Assembly: GCF_000738675.1 (NCBI RefSeq)
Contig: NZ_JPUX01000001.1
Coordinates: 1,922,001-1,986,000 of the forward strand
Reading direction: 5' to 3'
Length of the DNA stretch: 64,000 nt
Source: Serratia nematodiphila DZ0503SBS1
GTDB lineage: Bacteria; Pseudomonadota; Gammaproteobacteria; Enterobacterales; Enterobacteriaceae
The translations under genes were made by a program, and so were the position numbers. The notes beneath the pieces were generated by a model. The model did no database searches, was not told the DNA's origin, and worked only from the letters and a program-made list of their open reading frames with translations. This document shows positions 33,681-42,996 of this stretch, in pieces (positions within the stretch are counted from its first letter, which is position 1; every line of letters starts with the position of its first letter).

Positions 33681-34943
33681 ATGCCACGCCCGTTGCACGA
33701 CACCTCCACCGCGTTGAACGCCGCTAATCTGCTGGCCTTGCCGCAGCGTTTCGGTTGCCCGGTCTGGGCCTATGATGCGGACATCATCAGCCAGCGCATC
33801 GCTCAGCTGCGCCACTTCGACACCATTCGTTTCGCGCAGAAGGCCTGTTCGAACATTCATATTTTGCGCTTGATGCGCGAGCAGGGCGTGAAGGTGGATT
33901 CGGTGTCGCTGGGCGAGATCGAACGGGCGCTGCAGGCCGGTTTTCAGCCAGGAGGCGAACCGAGCGAGATCGTGTTTACCGCGGATGTGTTGGATCACGC
34001 CACGCTGGCGCGCGTCAGCGAATTGAAGATCCCGGTTAACGCCGGTTCCATCGACATGCTGGATCAGCTCGGCCAGGTTTCCGCAGGGCATCCGGTGTGG
34101 CTGCGCATTAACCCGGGGTTTGGCCACGGCCACAGCCAGAAAACCAACACCGGCGGCGAGAACAGCAAGCACGGCATCTGGTATGCCGACCTGCCGCAGG
34201 CGGTGGAGAAAATTCGCCGCTATGGCCTGCAACTGATCGGCGTGCATATGCACATCGGTTCCGGGGTCGATTATCAGCATCTGGAGCGGGTCTGCGATGC
34301 GATGGTGCAGCAAGTGATCGATCTCGGTCATGACATCAGCGCCATTTCCGCCGGCGGCGGCCTGTCTATCCCGTATCAGTACGGCGAAGAGGCGATCGAT
34401 ACCGAACACTATTTCGGTTTGTGGAATCGGGCGCGTGAACGCATCGCCGCGCATCTGGGGCATCCGGTGCAGTTGGAGATTGAACCCGGGCGTTTCCTGA
34501 TGGCGGAAGCGGGCGTCTTGGTGGCCGAAGTGCGGGCGGTAAAAGACATGGGCAGCCGCCACTTCGTGCTGGTGGACGCCGGTTTTAACGATCTGATGCG
34601 TCCGGCAATGTACGGCAGTTACCACCATATTTCGCTGTTGCCGGTCGATGGGCGCGATACCTCGGGGAAAGCGCAGCGCGAAACGGTGATCGCCGGGCCG
34701 CTGTGCGAATCCGGCGACGTGTTCACCCAGCAGGCGGGCGGCGGCGTGGAAACCCGCGAGCTGCCGCCGGTGCAGATCGGCGATTATCTGGTGTTCCACG
34801 ACACCGGCGCCTACGGCGCATCGATGTCCTCCAACTACAACAGCCGTCCGCTGTTGCCTGAAGTGCTGTTCGAAAACGGCGAGCCGCGTTTGATCCGCCG
34901 CCGCCAAACCATCGAAGAACTGATCGCGCTGGAACTTATCTGA
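33681..34943 (+). CDS. lysA: Diaminopimelate decarboxylase
   Basis: 420 residues, the same length as E. coli LysA. It is a PLP-dependent, group IV decarboxylase converting meso-diaminopimelate to lysine, the last step of lysine synthesis. The PLP lysine is in FAQKACSNIHILRLM, with HMHIGSGV, the glycine loop SAGGGLSIPY and the active-site Cys in GPLCESGDVF. ATG 33681 is preferred (behind TTGGGAAT, giving the E. coli length) over 33630. A GC hairpin follows the stop. Confidence 0.96.
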   Translation: MPRPLHDTSTALNAANLLALPQRFGCPVWAYDADIISQRIAQLRHFDTIRFAQKACSNIHILRLMREQGVKVDSVSLGEIERALQAGFQPGGEPSEIVFTADVLDHATLARVSELKIPVNAGSIDMLDQLGQVSAGHPVWLRINPGFGHGHSQKTNTGGENSKHGIWYADLPQAVEKIRRYGLQLIGVHMHIGSGVDYQHLERVCDAMVQQVIDLGHDISAISAGGGLSIPYQYGEEAIDTEHYFGLWNRARERIAAHLGHPVQLEIEPGRFLMAEAGVLVAEVRAVKDMGSRHFVLVDAGFNDLMRPAMYGSYHHISLLPVDGRDTSGKAQRETVIAGPLCESGDVFTQQAGGGVETRELPPVQIGDYLVFHDTGAYGASMSSNYNSRPLLPEVLFENGEPRLIRRRQTIEELIALELI

Positions 34944-34950
34944 TCAGCGG

Positions 34951-34969
34951 GCGGGCGCCTTGCGCCCGC
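34951..34969 (+). terminator. Hairpin after lysA
   Basis: Perfect 8-bp stem GCGGGCGC (34951-34958) / GCGCCCGC (34962-34969) with a 3-nt loop between the convergent lysA and antitoxin genes. No T tail, so termination may be partial. Confidence 0.5.
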
Positions 34970-34970
34970 T

Positions 34971-35273
34971 TCACAGCGTCATGCGGCGGTGCTGGCCATT
35001 GGGCAATTGCACATCCAGCGACAGCGTGCCGCCCATCGCCTCGATATAGCGTTTGAGCGATGACAGCTTGATTTCGCTGCCGCGCTTTTCCAAATTGGCG
35101 ACGGAGGGTTGGCTGATGCCGAGCCGCTTCGCCAATTCAACCTGAGAAACCGCCAACTCTTCCCTCAGCATCGCCAGCCGCAGCTCGAAAATCTCCTGGT
35201 CCGCTTTTTGCCTGGCGGCGGCAACGACGGCGGGATCGAGTTTATCGATCAGTTGGGATAAAGGTTTGGCCAT
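34971..35273 (-). CDS. HigA-like antitoxin (XRE helix-turn-helix)
   Basis: 100 residues. A Cro/C1-type helix-turn-helix lies in the middle (LREELAVSQVELAKRLGISQPSVANLEKRG), with an N-terminal helix and a short beta-rich tail (GGTLSLDVQLPNG). It follows the toxin gene directly. A GTG at 35279 overlaps the toxin stop, but ATG 35273 has GGAGG 8 bp upstream and is preferred. Family role: binds and neutralises the toxin and represses the shared promoter, where a 7-bp palindrome overlaps the -10. Confidence 0.85.
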   Translation of the reverse strand: MAKPLSQLIDKLDPAVVAAARQKADQEIFELRLAMLREELAVSQVELAKRLGISQPSVANLEKRGSEIKLSSLKRYIEAMGGTLSLDVQLPNGQHRRMTL

Positions 35274-35278
35274 CTGCA

Positions 35279-35623
35279 CTACCTCCGGGTTGCCAGATAA
35301 TGTGAAAACTCCATGGCGGCGATGGGCAACATGCGCTGGTAAAAGCGTTTGTCGCCGGTTTTATCGCCGCCGCACAGCAATACCGCTTGCCGCTGTGGAT
35401 CAAAGGCGAAAAACACCCTGAAAGGGCGCCCGCGATGTTGAATGCGCAGCTCCTTCAACTGTCGGACCGCGTCGGAAAAATGCAGCGTATCGGCATGCGG
35501 CCGCGCCAATTGCGGGCCGAACGTCTGCAATTTGTAGATCGCCGCCAGGATGCTTGTTTGCTGGGCGTTGTTCAGCGCTAAAAACCAGTCGTCAAACCGT
35601 TCGACGGTCACCACTTGCCACAT
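35279..35623 (-). CDS. HigB/Gp49-like toxin (RelE superfamily)
   Basis: 114 residues of the DUF891/Gp49-like branch of RelE toxins (LKELRIQHRGRPFRVFFAFDPQRQAVLLCGGDKTG, then FYQRMLPIAAMEFSHYL). Such toxins are ribosome-dependent or free mRNA interferases; basic residues R/K in the central strands would serve catalysis. It precedes its antitoxin, the HigBA order. The pair interrupts the lysA-galR junction that is direct in E. coli, consistent with acquisition, although base composition looks like the neighbours. Confidence 0.85.
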   Translation of the reverse strand: MWQVVTVERFDDWFLALNNAQQTSILAAIYKLQTFGPQLARPHADTLHFSDAVRQLKELRIQHRGRPFRVFFAFDPQRQAVLLCGGDKTGDKRFYQRMLPIAAMEFSHYLATRR

Positions 35624-35635
35624 GATGCGCTTCGA

Positions 35636-35655
35636 ATATAGCGTTTGTGCTATAT
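35636..35655. promoter_or_regulatory. Palindromic operator of the toxin-antitoxin operon
   Basis: ATATAGC (35636-35642) and GCTATAT (35649-35655) form a perfect 7-bp inverted repeat with a 6-bp spacer, 12 bp before the toxin start codon. It covers the -10 element, so binding would block transcription. Confidence 0.65.
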
Positions 35656-35677
35656 AGTGTAAAGGTTATTGTGCCAA
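35649..35677 (-). promoter_or_regulatory. Promoter of the toxin-antitoxin operon
   Basis: Minus strand: -35 TTGGCA (35677-35672, 5 of 6), 17-bp spacer, -10 TATAGC (35654-35649, 4 of 6), overlapping the operator palindrome. The transcript would have a short leader before the toxin ATG at 35623. Confidence 0.6.
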
Positions 35678-35782
35678 CAATATGCACGAACGCTGGGAGC
35701 GGAAAAAATCCAAAAGCGGGAAATGCGGCGGGCTGCGCAATCTGAGCGCATGGGTGACGGCTCACCCATGCGGCGGCGGGAA

Positions 35783-36802
35783 TTACGGCTGTTCGTGCGC
35801 GTTATTGAGGGTGGCGACCGAGTGGCGGCGCACCAGCGTCGGGCTGAACATGTTGGTGATTTCCGGCAGCGGTTGCCGGTTGGCCAGCGCCAGCGCCAGC
35901 TCCGCCGCCTGGGTCGCCATCGCCACGATCGGGTAGCGAATGGTGGTCAGGCGCGGCCGAAGATAGCGCGAAATCAGCACGTCGTCGAAACCGATCAGCG
36001 AAATTTCCCCCGGTACGTCGACGCTGTTATCGCTCAGCACCGAAAGCGCGCCGGCGGCCATCGGATCGTTGTAACAGGTAATGGCGGAGAACGAACGGCC
36101 GCGGCCGAGCAATTCGGTCATCGCCTGTTCGCCGCCGATCTCGTCCGGTTCGCCGTAGGCGATCAGCTTTTCATCCACCGCAATGCCGTGTTCCCGCAGT
36201 GCGTCGAGATAGCCCTGCAGACGATCGGTGGCGTCGGAAATCTGGTGGGTGGAGCAGATGATGGCGATGCGCTGGTGCCCTTGCTGGATCAGATGTCGGG
36301 TTGCCAGCCAGGCGCCGTAGCGATCGTCGAGCGCCACGCAGCGCGTTTCAAACCCCGGTAGCGTGCGGTTGATCAGCACCATGCCCGGGATCTGTTGCAT
36401 CCAGCCGCAAAGTTCCTGATCGCTCAGCCTTTTGGCGTGCACCACCAGCGCTTCGCAGCGGTGCCGCACCAGTTGTTCAATCGCCTGACGCTCTTTTTCG
36501 GCGTCGTGGTAACCGTTGCCAATCAGCAGAAAATTGTGGGTGGCGTAGGCCACCTGCTCGACCGCCTTGACCATCGCGCCGAAGAAGGGATCGGAAACGT
36601 CGGAGACGATCAGCCCCAGCGTCTCGGTGGATTGCTGCGCCAGCGCTCGTGCGTTGGCGTTAGGGTGATACTGCAGCTGTTCCATCGCGGCCTGCACCGC
36701 GGTGCGCGACCCTTCGCTGGCCTTGGGGGAATTGTTTATCACGCGGGATACCGTGGCCACGGAAACCCCCGCCAGCCTGGCAACATCCTTTATCGTAGCC
36801 AT
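35783..36802 (-). CDS. galR: Galactose operon repressor
   Basis: 339 residues, nearly identical to remembered E. coli GalR at the N-terminus (MATIKDVARLAGVSVATVSR, helix-turn-helix and hinge through NANARALAQQ) and across the sugar-binding domain (DPFFGAMVKAVEQVAY, ISLIGFDDVLISRY, FSPTLVRRHSVATL). It represses galactose uptake and metabolism genes and is released by galactose. ATG 36802 matches the E. coli start; an upstream ATG at 36814 is less likely. galR rather than galS is chosen because of the lysA/aas neighbourhood. A GalR-type operator lies just upstream. Confidence 0.95.
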   Translation of the reverse strand: MATIKDVARLAGVSVATVSRVINNSPKASEGSRTAVQAAMEQLQYHPNANARALAQQSTETLGLIVSDVSDPFFGAMVKAVEQVAYATHNFLLIGNGYHDAEKERQAIEQLVRHRCEALVVHAKRLSDQELCGWMQQIPGMVLINRTLPGFETRCVALDDRYGAWLATRHLIQQGHQRIAIICSTHQISDATDRLQGYLDALREHGIAVDEKLIAYGEPDEIGGEQAMTELLGRGRSFSAITCYNDPMAAGALSVLSDNSVDVPGEISLIGFDDVLISRYLRPRLTTIRYPIVAMATQAAELALALANRQPLPEITNMFSPTLVRRHSVATLNNAHEQP

Positions 36803-36819
36803 ATCAGTCAACACATCCT

Positions 36820-36835
36820 GGGTAATCGCTTACAT
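36820..36835. promoter_or_regulatory. GalR-type operator upstream of galR
   Basis: GGGTAATCGCTTACAT fits the GalR/LacI-family consensus GTGNAANCGNTTNCAC except at two end positions. It is 18 bp upstream of the galR start on its own strand, as expected for autoregulation. Confidence 0.6.
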
Positions 36836-37022
36836 CCCCCAGTTTTGCGGAAAAAAACCGGGGCTGCAAGCGGTCTCGTGCGCAACTTGTGGCGGCCGTT
36901 GCAGAATCTCTTCGAGTCTGTACGCATAACCAACTGCTACCGAACGATAGCGCAATTTGTACGTTGGCACCGGCGGCGGGCTGAGGTAACGTCTGTGCAT
37001 TCCGATTTGCGCCGAGAATGCC

Positions 37023-39281
37023 ATGTCCATTAAACGCTATCCGCAGCTCGCCCATTGGGGCGCTTATACCGCCGTGGTTGAAGACGGCCGGCTTATCCGT
37101 TGTGAACCCTTCGTCGACGATCCCGACCCTTCGCCGCTGCTCGATTCCATCGTCCCGATGGTCTACTCCGACAAGCGCATTCGCAAGCCGGCGGTGCGCC
37201 GCTCGTGGCTGCAAAAGCGCGAGGGCAGCGACCGTACGCTGCGCGGCAGGGAAGATTTCGTCGAGGTGGACTGGGAATTGGCGCTCGATTTGGTGGCGCA
37301 GGAGAATCGCCGGGTGCGCGAGCGCTACGGCGCCTCCGGGTTGTTTACCGGCTCTTATGGCTGGTCGTCGGCCGGGCGGCTGCACCATGCCCGCTCGCTG
37401 GTGCGGCGATTCTATTTCAGCGGCGGCGGCGGGGTCGATCAGCAGGGCAACTACAGCTGGGGCGCAGCGCAGTTCTTTCTGCCGTATGTGATCGGCACTT
37501 TCTCGCCGTTGACCGGGCGCGTCACCAGTTGGCCGAGCGTGGTGGAACATTGCGAGCTGTTTGTGGCGTTTGGTGGGTTGGCGCTGAAAAACGCTCAGGT
37601 CTCTTCCGGCGGCGCGGCGGAACATGCGCTCAAGCCCTGGCTGCAAAAGCTGGCGCGCAAGGGTACACCGGTGGTCAACATCAGCCCGATGCGCGATGAT
37701 TGCCCCGAGTTCGTCAATGCGGAATGGATCCCGATCCGGCCGAATACCGACGTGGCGCTGATGCTGGCGCTGGCTTACGAAATCCAGCGGCTGGGCGCGC
37801 AGGATGAAGCCTTCCTGCACAGCCACTGCGTGGGCTATCAACAGTTGGCGGATTACCTGAACGGCGTGAGCGACGGCGTGGCGAAAACGCCGGCCTGGGC
37901 CAGCGCCATCACCGGCATTCCGGCGGCGCGCATCGCGCTGCTGGCGCGGCAACTGATCGGCGTGCGCAGTTTCATCACCTGTTCCTACTCTGTGCAACGT
38001 GCGCATCGGGGGGAGCAACCGTATTGGATGATGATCGCGCTATCGGCGATGCTGGGCCAGGTGGGGCTGCCGGGCGGCGGTTTCTCGTTCGGCCACGGCT
38101 CAATGAATGGCGTCGGCAATCCGCGCGTGGATACCCCCGCGCCGACCATGCCAGTAGGGGATAACCCGGCCGGGCTGGCGATCCCGGTGGCGCGCATCTG
38201 CGACATGCTGCTGCACCCCGGTGAGGCCTATCAATTTTGCGGCGAGACGCGGCATTATCCGGATATCCATCTGGTGCACTGGGCCGGCGGCAACCCGTTC
38301 CATCATCATCAGCAGTTGAATCGGCTGGTGGAGGGCTGGCAGAAGCCGGACACGGTGATCGTACAAGATATCTGGTGGACGGCGGCAGCCAAAATGGCGG
38401 ATATCGTGTTGCCGGTCACCAGTTCGCTGGAGCGCAACGACATCGGCGGCTCGTCGCGCGATCGCTACGTGTTGGCGATGCACCAGGCCATTGCGCCGCA
38501 GCATCAGGCGCGCAACGATTTCGATATCTTCGCCGATCTGGCCGAGCGTCTCGGCTATCGTGAGCGCTTTACCGAGAATCGCGATGAGCGCGCCTGGATC
38601 GAAGCTATCTATCGGCAATGCGGCGCAGCGCAGCAGCGCGCCGGCGTCGCCTGGCCCGAGTTTGAGGCGTTCTGGCAACGGGGCTATGTCGAGCTGCCCG
38701 CGCCGGCCAAAGAGTTTGTATTTTTTGACGCGTTTCGCGCCGATCCCCAGGTTAACCCGCTGCAAACGCCCAGCGGCAAGATCGAATTGTTCAGCGAGCG
38801 GATCGCCGGCTATCGCTACGAAGATTTCGCTCCGCATCCGCAGTGGCGGCCGCCGGTGGAGTGGCTGGGTGCGCCGCAGGCCAAAAACTGGCCGCTGCAC
38901 CTGATCTCCATTCAGCCGAGCGATCGCCTGCATAGCCAGATGGATCCGGCGCCGCTGGCGCAGGGCAACAAGACCGCCGGGCGCGAAACCCTGTATATGC
39001 ATCCGGACGACGCCGCGCCGCGCGGCGTGGCGGACGGCGCCGAAGTGCTGGTCAGCAATGCGCGCGGCAGCTGTCTGGCGGGGGTATCGCTCACCGATGG
39101 TGTGACGCGCGGCGTGGTGTTGATGGCGACCGGCGCCTGGTTCGAGCCGGGTTTCGACGCGCAGCGCCGGCCGCTCGAGCAGGCGGGCAACCCGAATGTG
39201 CTGACGCTGGATATCGGCACCTCGCCGCTGACGCAGGGGCCGAACGCCATGAGCTGCCTGGTCGAGGTCAGCGCACGATGA
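37023..39281 (+). CDS. BisC-like molybdopterin S/N-oxide reductase
   Basis: 752 residues of the DMSO-reductase family, TorA/BisC branch. It has SYGWSSAGRLHHARS with probable molybdenum ligand Ser116, GGGVDQQGNYSWGAAQFFLPYVIG, cofactor-binding stretches (NPFHHHQQLNRLVEGWQKPD, LPVTSSLERNDIGG) and the C-terminal MGD-binding domain (LHLISIQPSDRLHSQMD). There is no N-terminal Fe-S Cys motif and no twin-arginine signal, so it is probably cytoplasmic, like BisC, which reduces biotin sulfoxide and methionine-S-sulfoxide. It is divergent enough from E. coli BisC that the substrate is uncertain. It sits between galR and omr, a place with no such gene in E. coli. Confidence 0.85.
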   Translation: MSIKRYPQLAHWGAYTAVVEDGRLIRCEPFVDDPDPSPLLDSIVPMVYSDKRIRKPAVRRSWLQKREGSDRTLRGREDFVEVDWELALDLVAQENRRVRERYGASGLFTGSYGWSSAGRLHHARSLVRRFYFSGGGGVDQQGNYSWGAAQFFLPYVIGTFSPLTGRVTSWPSVVEHCELFVAFGGLALKNAQVSSGGAAEHALKPWLQKLARKGTPVVNISPMRDDCPEFVNAEWIPIRPNTDVALMLALAYEIQRLGAQDEAFLHSHCVGYQQLADYLNGVSDGVAKTPAWASAITGIPAARIALLARQLIGVRSFITCSYSVQRAHRGEQPYWMMIALSAMLGQVGLPGGGFSFGHGSMNGVGNPRVDTPAPTMPVGDNPAGLAIPVARICDMLLHPGEAYQFCGETRHYPDIHLVHWAGGNPFHHHQQLNRLVEGWQKPDTVIVQDIWWTAAAKMADIVLPVTSSLERNDIGGSSRDRYVLAMHQAIAPQHQARNDFDIFADLAERLGYRERFTENRDERAWIEAIYRQCGAAQQRAGVAWPEFEAFWQRGYVELPAPAKEFVFFDAFRADPQVNPLQTPSGKIELFSERIAGYRYEDFAPHPQWRPPVEWLGAPQAKNWPLHLISIQPSDRLHSQMDPAPLAQGNKTAGRETLYMHPDDAAPRGVADGAEVLVSNARGSCLAGVSLTDGVTRGVVLMATGAWFEPGFDAQRRPLEQAGNPNVLTLDIGTSPLTQGPNAMSCLVEVSAR

Positions 39282-39467
39282 GTGAAGATTTCACGTCTGG
39301 GTCACTGGCTCGTCGTTGTTATATTTATTTTCGTCGCTGCGGGAAGGTTTAAGTTTCATTGAGTTATTACAGCAGATCGCGGGAAATTTACAGCTGGTTG
39401 CATTTGGAGCAGAACTCTTGCGATTCGGCGGTAGTTTCCTGCACGCCATCTCTCTAGAGTAGGTGAT

Positions 39468-39561
39468 CCCAGAGGTATTGATTGGTGAGAAATCAGCATA
39501 CTCTGTATGTTGAAGCCATTTTCAATTGCACCAACCTACGCGGATGCGTAGGTTTTTTTTT
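39468..39561 (+). ncRNA. omrA: OmrA/OmrB-type small RNA
   Basis: The 5' end CCCAGAGGTATTGATTGGTG (39468-39487) matches the remembered conserved seed of E. coli OmrA/OmrB, and the 3' end is a strong terminator: stem ACCTACGC (39534-39541) / GCGTAGGT (39546-39553), loop GGAT, then a T run to 39561. Position just upstream of aas agrees with E. coli. A -10 TAGAGT lies at 39455-39460, 7 bp before the start, and the TTTACAGCTGGTTGCATTTG stretch further upstream could be an OmpR site. Omr RNAs repress outer-membrane proteins and biofilm regulators through their 5' seed. Only one copy is seen here, whereas E. coli has two in tandem. Confidence 0.88.
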
Positions 39562-39624
39562 GCCTGCCATATAGTATTCTTTTCCCTACAACGATTTACG
39601 CCTCCATGGCCAAGGGAGAAGGGC

Positions 39625-41778
39625 ATGATCTTTTCACTGCTGCGCGCGCTGTTTCGCCTGTTGTTTCGGGTACGGGTCGAAGGGGACGTCCAGCACTTCG
39701 AACGGCAAAAATTACTGATTACGCCGAACCACGTCTCTTTCCTCGACGGCGTACTGCTGGCGCTGTTCCTGCCGATAAAACCGGTGTTTGCGGTCTATGC
39801 CAGCATTGGCGAGAGCTGGTTTATGCGCTGGCTTCGGCCCTACATCGATTTCGTCTCGCTCGATCCCACCAAGCCGATGGCCATCAAGCAGCTGGTGCGC
39901 ATGGTCGAACAGGGGCGGCCGATCGTGGTGTTCCCTGAAGGGCGCATCACCGTAACCGGCGCGCTGATGAAAATCTACGACGGCGCGGCGTTTATCGCCG
40001 CCAAATCGGGCGCCACCGTGGTGCCGGTGCGGATCGACGGCCCCGAATTCAGCCCGTTCGGCCGCATGGCCGGGGTGTTCAAGATCCGCTGGTTTCCGCA
40101 AATCAGCATCCGCATCTTGCCGCCGACCACGCTGCCGATGCCGGAGGCGCCGCGTGCGCGCGAGCGGCGGGCGCTGGCGGGCGATCGGCTGATGCAGATC
40201 ATGATGCGGGCGCGCATGGAGACGCGCGAACCGCAGACGCTGTTCCATGCCTTGCTGGCGGCGCAGCAGCGCTATGGGCGCCGCAAGCCGTGTATCGAAG
40301 ACATCGCTTTCAAAGAGGACAGCTACCAAACGCTGATCAAGAAATCGCTGGGCGTCAGCCGCATTCTGCAGCGCTTTACCGCCGAAGGGGAACACGTCGG
40401 GCTGCTGTTGCCCAACGCCACCATCACCGCGGCGGCGATCTTCGGCGCTTCGCTGCGCAACCGCATTCCGGCGATGCTCAACTACACCGCCGGCGCCAAC
40501 GGCCTGAACAGCGCGATGACCGCCGCCGGCATCAAGACCATCGTCACCTCGCGCCAGTTCCTGGAGAAGGGCAAGCTGACCCATCTGCCGGATCAGGTGA
40601 CGCAGGCCAACTGGGTGTATCTGGAGGATCTGAAAGACACCGTTACGCTGGCGGACAAGCTGTGGATCCTGCGGCACTTGCTGCAACCGCAGCGCGCGAT
40701 GTTGCCGCAACGCCCGGAGGACGCGGCGCTGATCTTGTTCACTTCCGGCTCCGAAGGCCACCCCAAGGGCGTGGTGCATTCGCATGCCAGCCTGCTGGCC
40801 AACGTAGAACAAATTCGCACCATCGCCGATTTCACGCCGCGCGACCGTTTCATGTCATCGCTGCCATTGTTCCACTCGTTCGGCCTGACGGTGGGGCTGC
40901 TGACGCCGCTTCTCACCGGCAGCCGCATTTTCCTCTACCCCAGCCCGCTGCACTATCGCGTGGTGCCGGAGTTGGTGTATGACCGTAACTGCACGGTGCT
41001 GTTCGGCACGGCGACCTTCCTCAACAATTATGCGCGCTTCGCGCATCCGTATGATTTCGCCCGCTTGCGCTATGTGGTGGCCGGCGCGGAGAAACTGGCG
41101 GACAGCACCAAACAGATCTATCAGGATAAATACGGCATCCGCATTCTGGAAGGCTATGGCGTGACCGAGTGCGCGCCGGTGGTGTCGATCAACGTGCCGC
41201 TGGCGACCAAGGTGGGCACCGTTGGCCGCATCATGCCGCAGATGGAGGCGCGCTTGATCGCGGTGCCGGGCATCTATAACGGCGGCCGCCTGCAGCTGAA
41301 GGGGCCGAATATCATGAAAGGCTACCTGCGGGTTGAACGTCCCGGTGAGCTGGAACCGCCGGCGGCGGAAGATGAGAACGGTGTGCTGCAGCCGGGTTGG
41401 TATGATACCGGCGATATCGTCAGCCTGGATGAGCAGGGTTACTGCACCATTCGCGGACGCGTGAAGCGCTTCGCCAAGCTGGCGGGCGAGATGGTGTCGC
41501 TGGAGAGCGTCGAACTGCTGGCGCAACGGTTGTCGCCGGAAAAACTGCATGCCGCCACGGTCAAAAGCGACAGCAGCAAAGGCGAGGCGCTGGTGCTGTT
41601 CACCACCGATCCCGCCATTACCCGCGAGGCATTGCTGCGGGTGGCGCGCGAGCTGGGCAGCCCGGAGCTGGCGGTGCCGCGCGATATTCGCCTGTTGAAA
41701 ACGCTGCCGGTGCTCGGCAGCGGCAAACCTGATTTCGTCACCCTGCGTCATATGGCCGAACAGCCGGAGAGTGCCTGA
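39625..41778 (+). CDS. aas: Acyl-ACP synthetase / 2-acyl-glycerophosphoethanolamine acyltransferase
   Basis: 717 residues (719 in E. coli). The N-terminal acyltransferase domain has the HxxxxD motif in [10 protein letters not shown] and VVFPEGRIT; two membrane segments follow; the C-terminal half is an AMP-forming acyl-ACP synthetase ([57 protein letters not shown]). It re-acylates lysophosphatidylethanolamine imported by LplT. ATG 39625 follows AAGGGAGAAGGGC. The stop overlaps the lplT start (TGATG). Confidence 0.96.
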   Translation: MIFSLLRALFRLLFRVRVEGDVQHFERQKLLITPNHVSFLDGVLLALFLPIKPVFAVYASIGESWFMRWLRPYIDFVSLDPTKPMAIKQLVRMVEQGRPIVVFPEGRITVTGALMKIYDGAAFIAAKSGATVVPVRIDGPEFSPFGRMAGVFKIRWFPQISIRILPPTTLPMPEAPRARERRALAGDRLMQIMMRARMETREPQTLFHALLAAQQRYGRRKPCIEDIAFKEDSYQTLIKKSLGVSRILQRFTAEGEHVGLLLPNATITAAAIFGASLRNRIPAMLNYTAGANGLNSAMTAAGIKTIVTSRQFLEKGKLTHLPDQVTQANWVYLEDLKDTVTLADKLWILRHLLQPQRAMLPQRPEDAALILFTSGSEGHPKGVVHSHASLLANVEQIRTIADFTPRDRFMSSLPLFHSFGLTVGLLTPLLTGSRIFLYPSPLHYRVVPELVYDRNCTVLFGTATFLNNYARFAHPYDFARLRYVVAGAEKLADSTKQIYQDKYGIRILEGYGVTECAPVVSINVPLATKVGTVGRIMPQMEARLIAVPGIYNGGRLQLKGPNIMKGYLRVERPGELEPPAAEDENGVLQPGWYDTGDIVSLDEQGYCTIRGRVKRFAKLAGEMVSLESVELLAQRLSPEKLHAATVKSDSSKGEALVLFTTDPAITREALLRVARELGSPELAVPRDIRLLKTLPVLGSGKPDFVTLRHMAEQPESA

Positions 41779-42962
41779 TGAATCCTTCGACCGAATCCCC
41801 TTTGTTGTCACGCGGCATGATCGCCGTGATCAGCGCGCAGTTCCTCTCGGCGTTCGGCGACAATGCGTTGCTGTTCGCCACGCTGGCGCTGATCAAGCAG
41901 CAGCTGTATCCGGACTGGAGCCAGCCGATCCTGCAGATGGCCTTCGTCGCCACCTACATCATCCTGGCGCCGTTTGTCGGCCAGGTGGCCGACAGCTTCG
42001 CCAAAGGGCGGGTGATGATGTTCGCCAACGCGCTGAAGCTGGCGGGGGCATTGGTGATCTGTTTTGGGGGGAACCCGTTTCTGGGTTACAGCCTGGTCGG
42101 CGTGGGGGCCGCCGCGTATTCTCCGGCCAAATACGGCATTCTGGGCGAGATCACCAGCGGCGAGAAGCTGGTCAAGGCTAACGGCCTGATGGAGGCCTCG
42201 ACCATCGCCGCCATTCTGACCGGTTCGGTGGCCGGCGGTATTCTGGCGGACTGGCACGTGGTCGCGGCGCTGGCGGCCTGCGCGTTGGTTTACGCGGGGG
42301 CGGTGGTCGCCAACCTGTATATTCCACGTCTGGCGGCGGCGCGCCCAGGGGCTTCATGGCGGCCGCGGGCCATGACGCACAGTTTCTTTACCGCCTGCGT
42401 CACATTATGGCGCGATGGGCAGACGCGTTTCTCATTGATTGGCACCAGCCTGTTTTGGGGGGCCGGCGTGACGCTGCGTTTTCTGTTGGTGCTGTGGGTG
42501 CCGGTGGCGCTTGGCATCGCCGATAACGCCACGCCGACGCTGCTGAACGCCATGGTGGCCGTCGGCATCGTGGTGGGCGCCGGCGCCGCCGCGCGCTTCG
42601 TCACGCTGAAGACGGTGAAGCGCTGCATGCCGGCCGGGATCCTTATCGGCGTCGCGGTCGCGGTGTTTGCGTTGCAAACGACCATGCTCAATGCCTACGT
42701 CTTGCTGGCGATCATCGGCATGCTGGGGGGCTTCTTCGTGGTGCCACTCAATGCGTTGCTGCAGGAGCGGGGCAAACATTCGGTCGGCGCCGGCAATGCG
42801 ATCGCGGTGCAAAACCTGGGTGAAAACGCCGCCATGTTGCTGATGCTGGGCCTGTATTCTTTGGTCGTGAAGCTGGGCGTGCCGGTGGTGGGCGTCGGCG
42901 TAGGGTTTGGCGTGGTGTTTGCGCTGGCGATTAGCGCGTTGTGGTGGTCGCAGCGGCGGTGA
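41778..42962 (+). CDS. lplT: Lysophospholipid transporter LplT
   Basis: 394-residue MFS protein that flips lysophospholipids across the inner membrane to Aas (family knowledge). Start region [32 protein letters not shown] is typical. The ATG overlaps the aas stop codon, so the two are translationally coupled. A 9-bp stem (42967-42975 / 42979-42987) just after the stop lies between lplT and convergent tas. Confidence 0.96.
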   Translation: MNPSTESPLLSRGMIAVISAQFLSAFGDNALLFATLALIKQQLYPDWSQPILQMAFVATYIILAPFVGQVADSFAKGRVMMFANALKLAGALVICFGGNPFLGYSLVGVGAAAYSPAKYGILGEITSGEKLVKANGLMEASTIAAILTGSVAGGILADWHVVAALAACALVYAGAVVANLYIPRLAAARPGASWRPRAMTHSFFTACVTLWRDGQTRFSLIGTSLFWGAGVTLRFLLVLWVPVALGIADNATPTLLNAMVAVGIVVGAGAAARFVTLKTVKRCMPAGILIGVAVAVFALQTTMLNAYVLLAIIGMLGGFFVVPLNALLQERGKHSVGAGNAIAVQNLGENAAMLLMLGLYSLVVKLGVPVVGVGVGFGVVFALAISALWWSQRR

Positions 42963-42966
42963 AACG

Positions 42967-42987
42967 GGGCGCAGCCTGGCTGCGCCC
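42967..42987. terminator. Hairpin between convergent lplT and tas
   Basis: Perfect 9-bp stem GGGCGCAGC (42967-42975) / GCTGCGCCC (42979-42987), 3-nt loop. No T tail on either strand beyond short runs; likely bidirectional, weak. Confidence 0.45.
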
Positions 42988-42996
42988 TCAGGGGGA

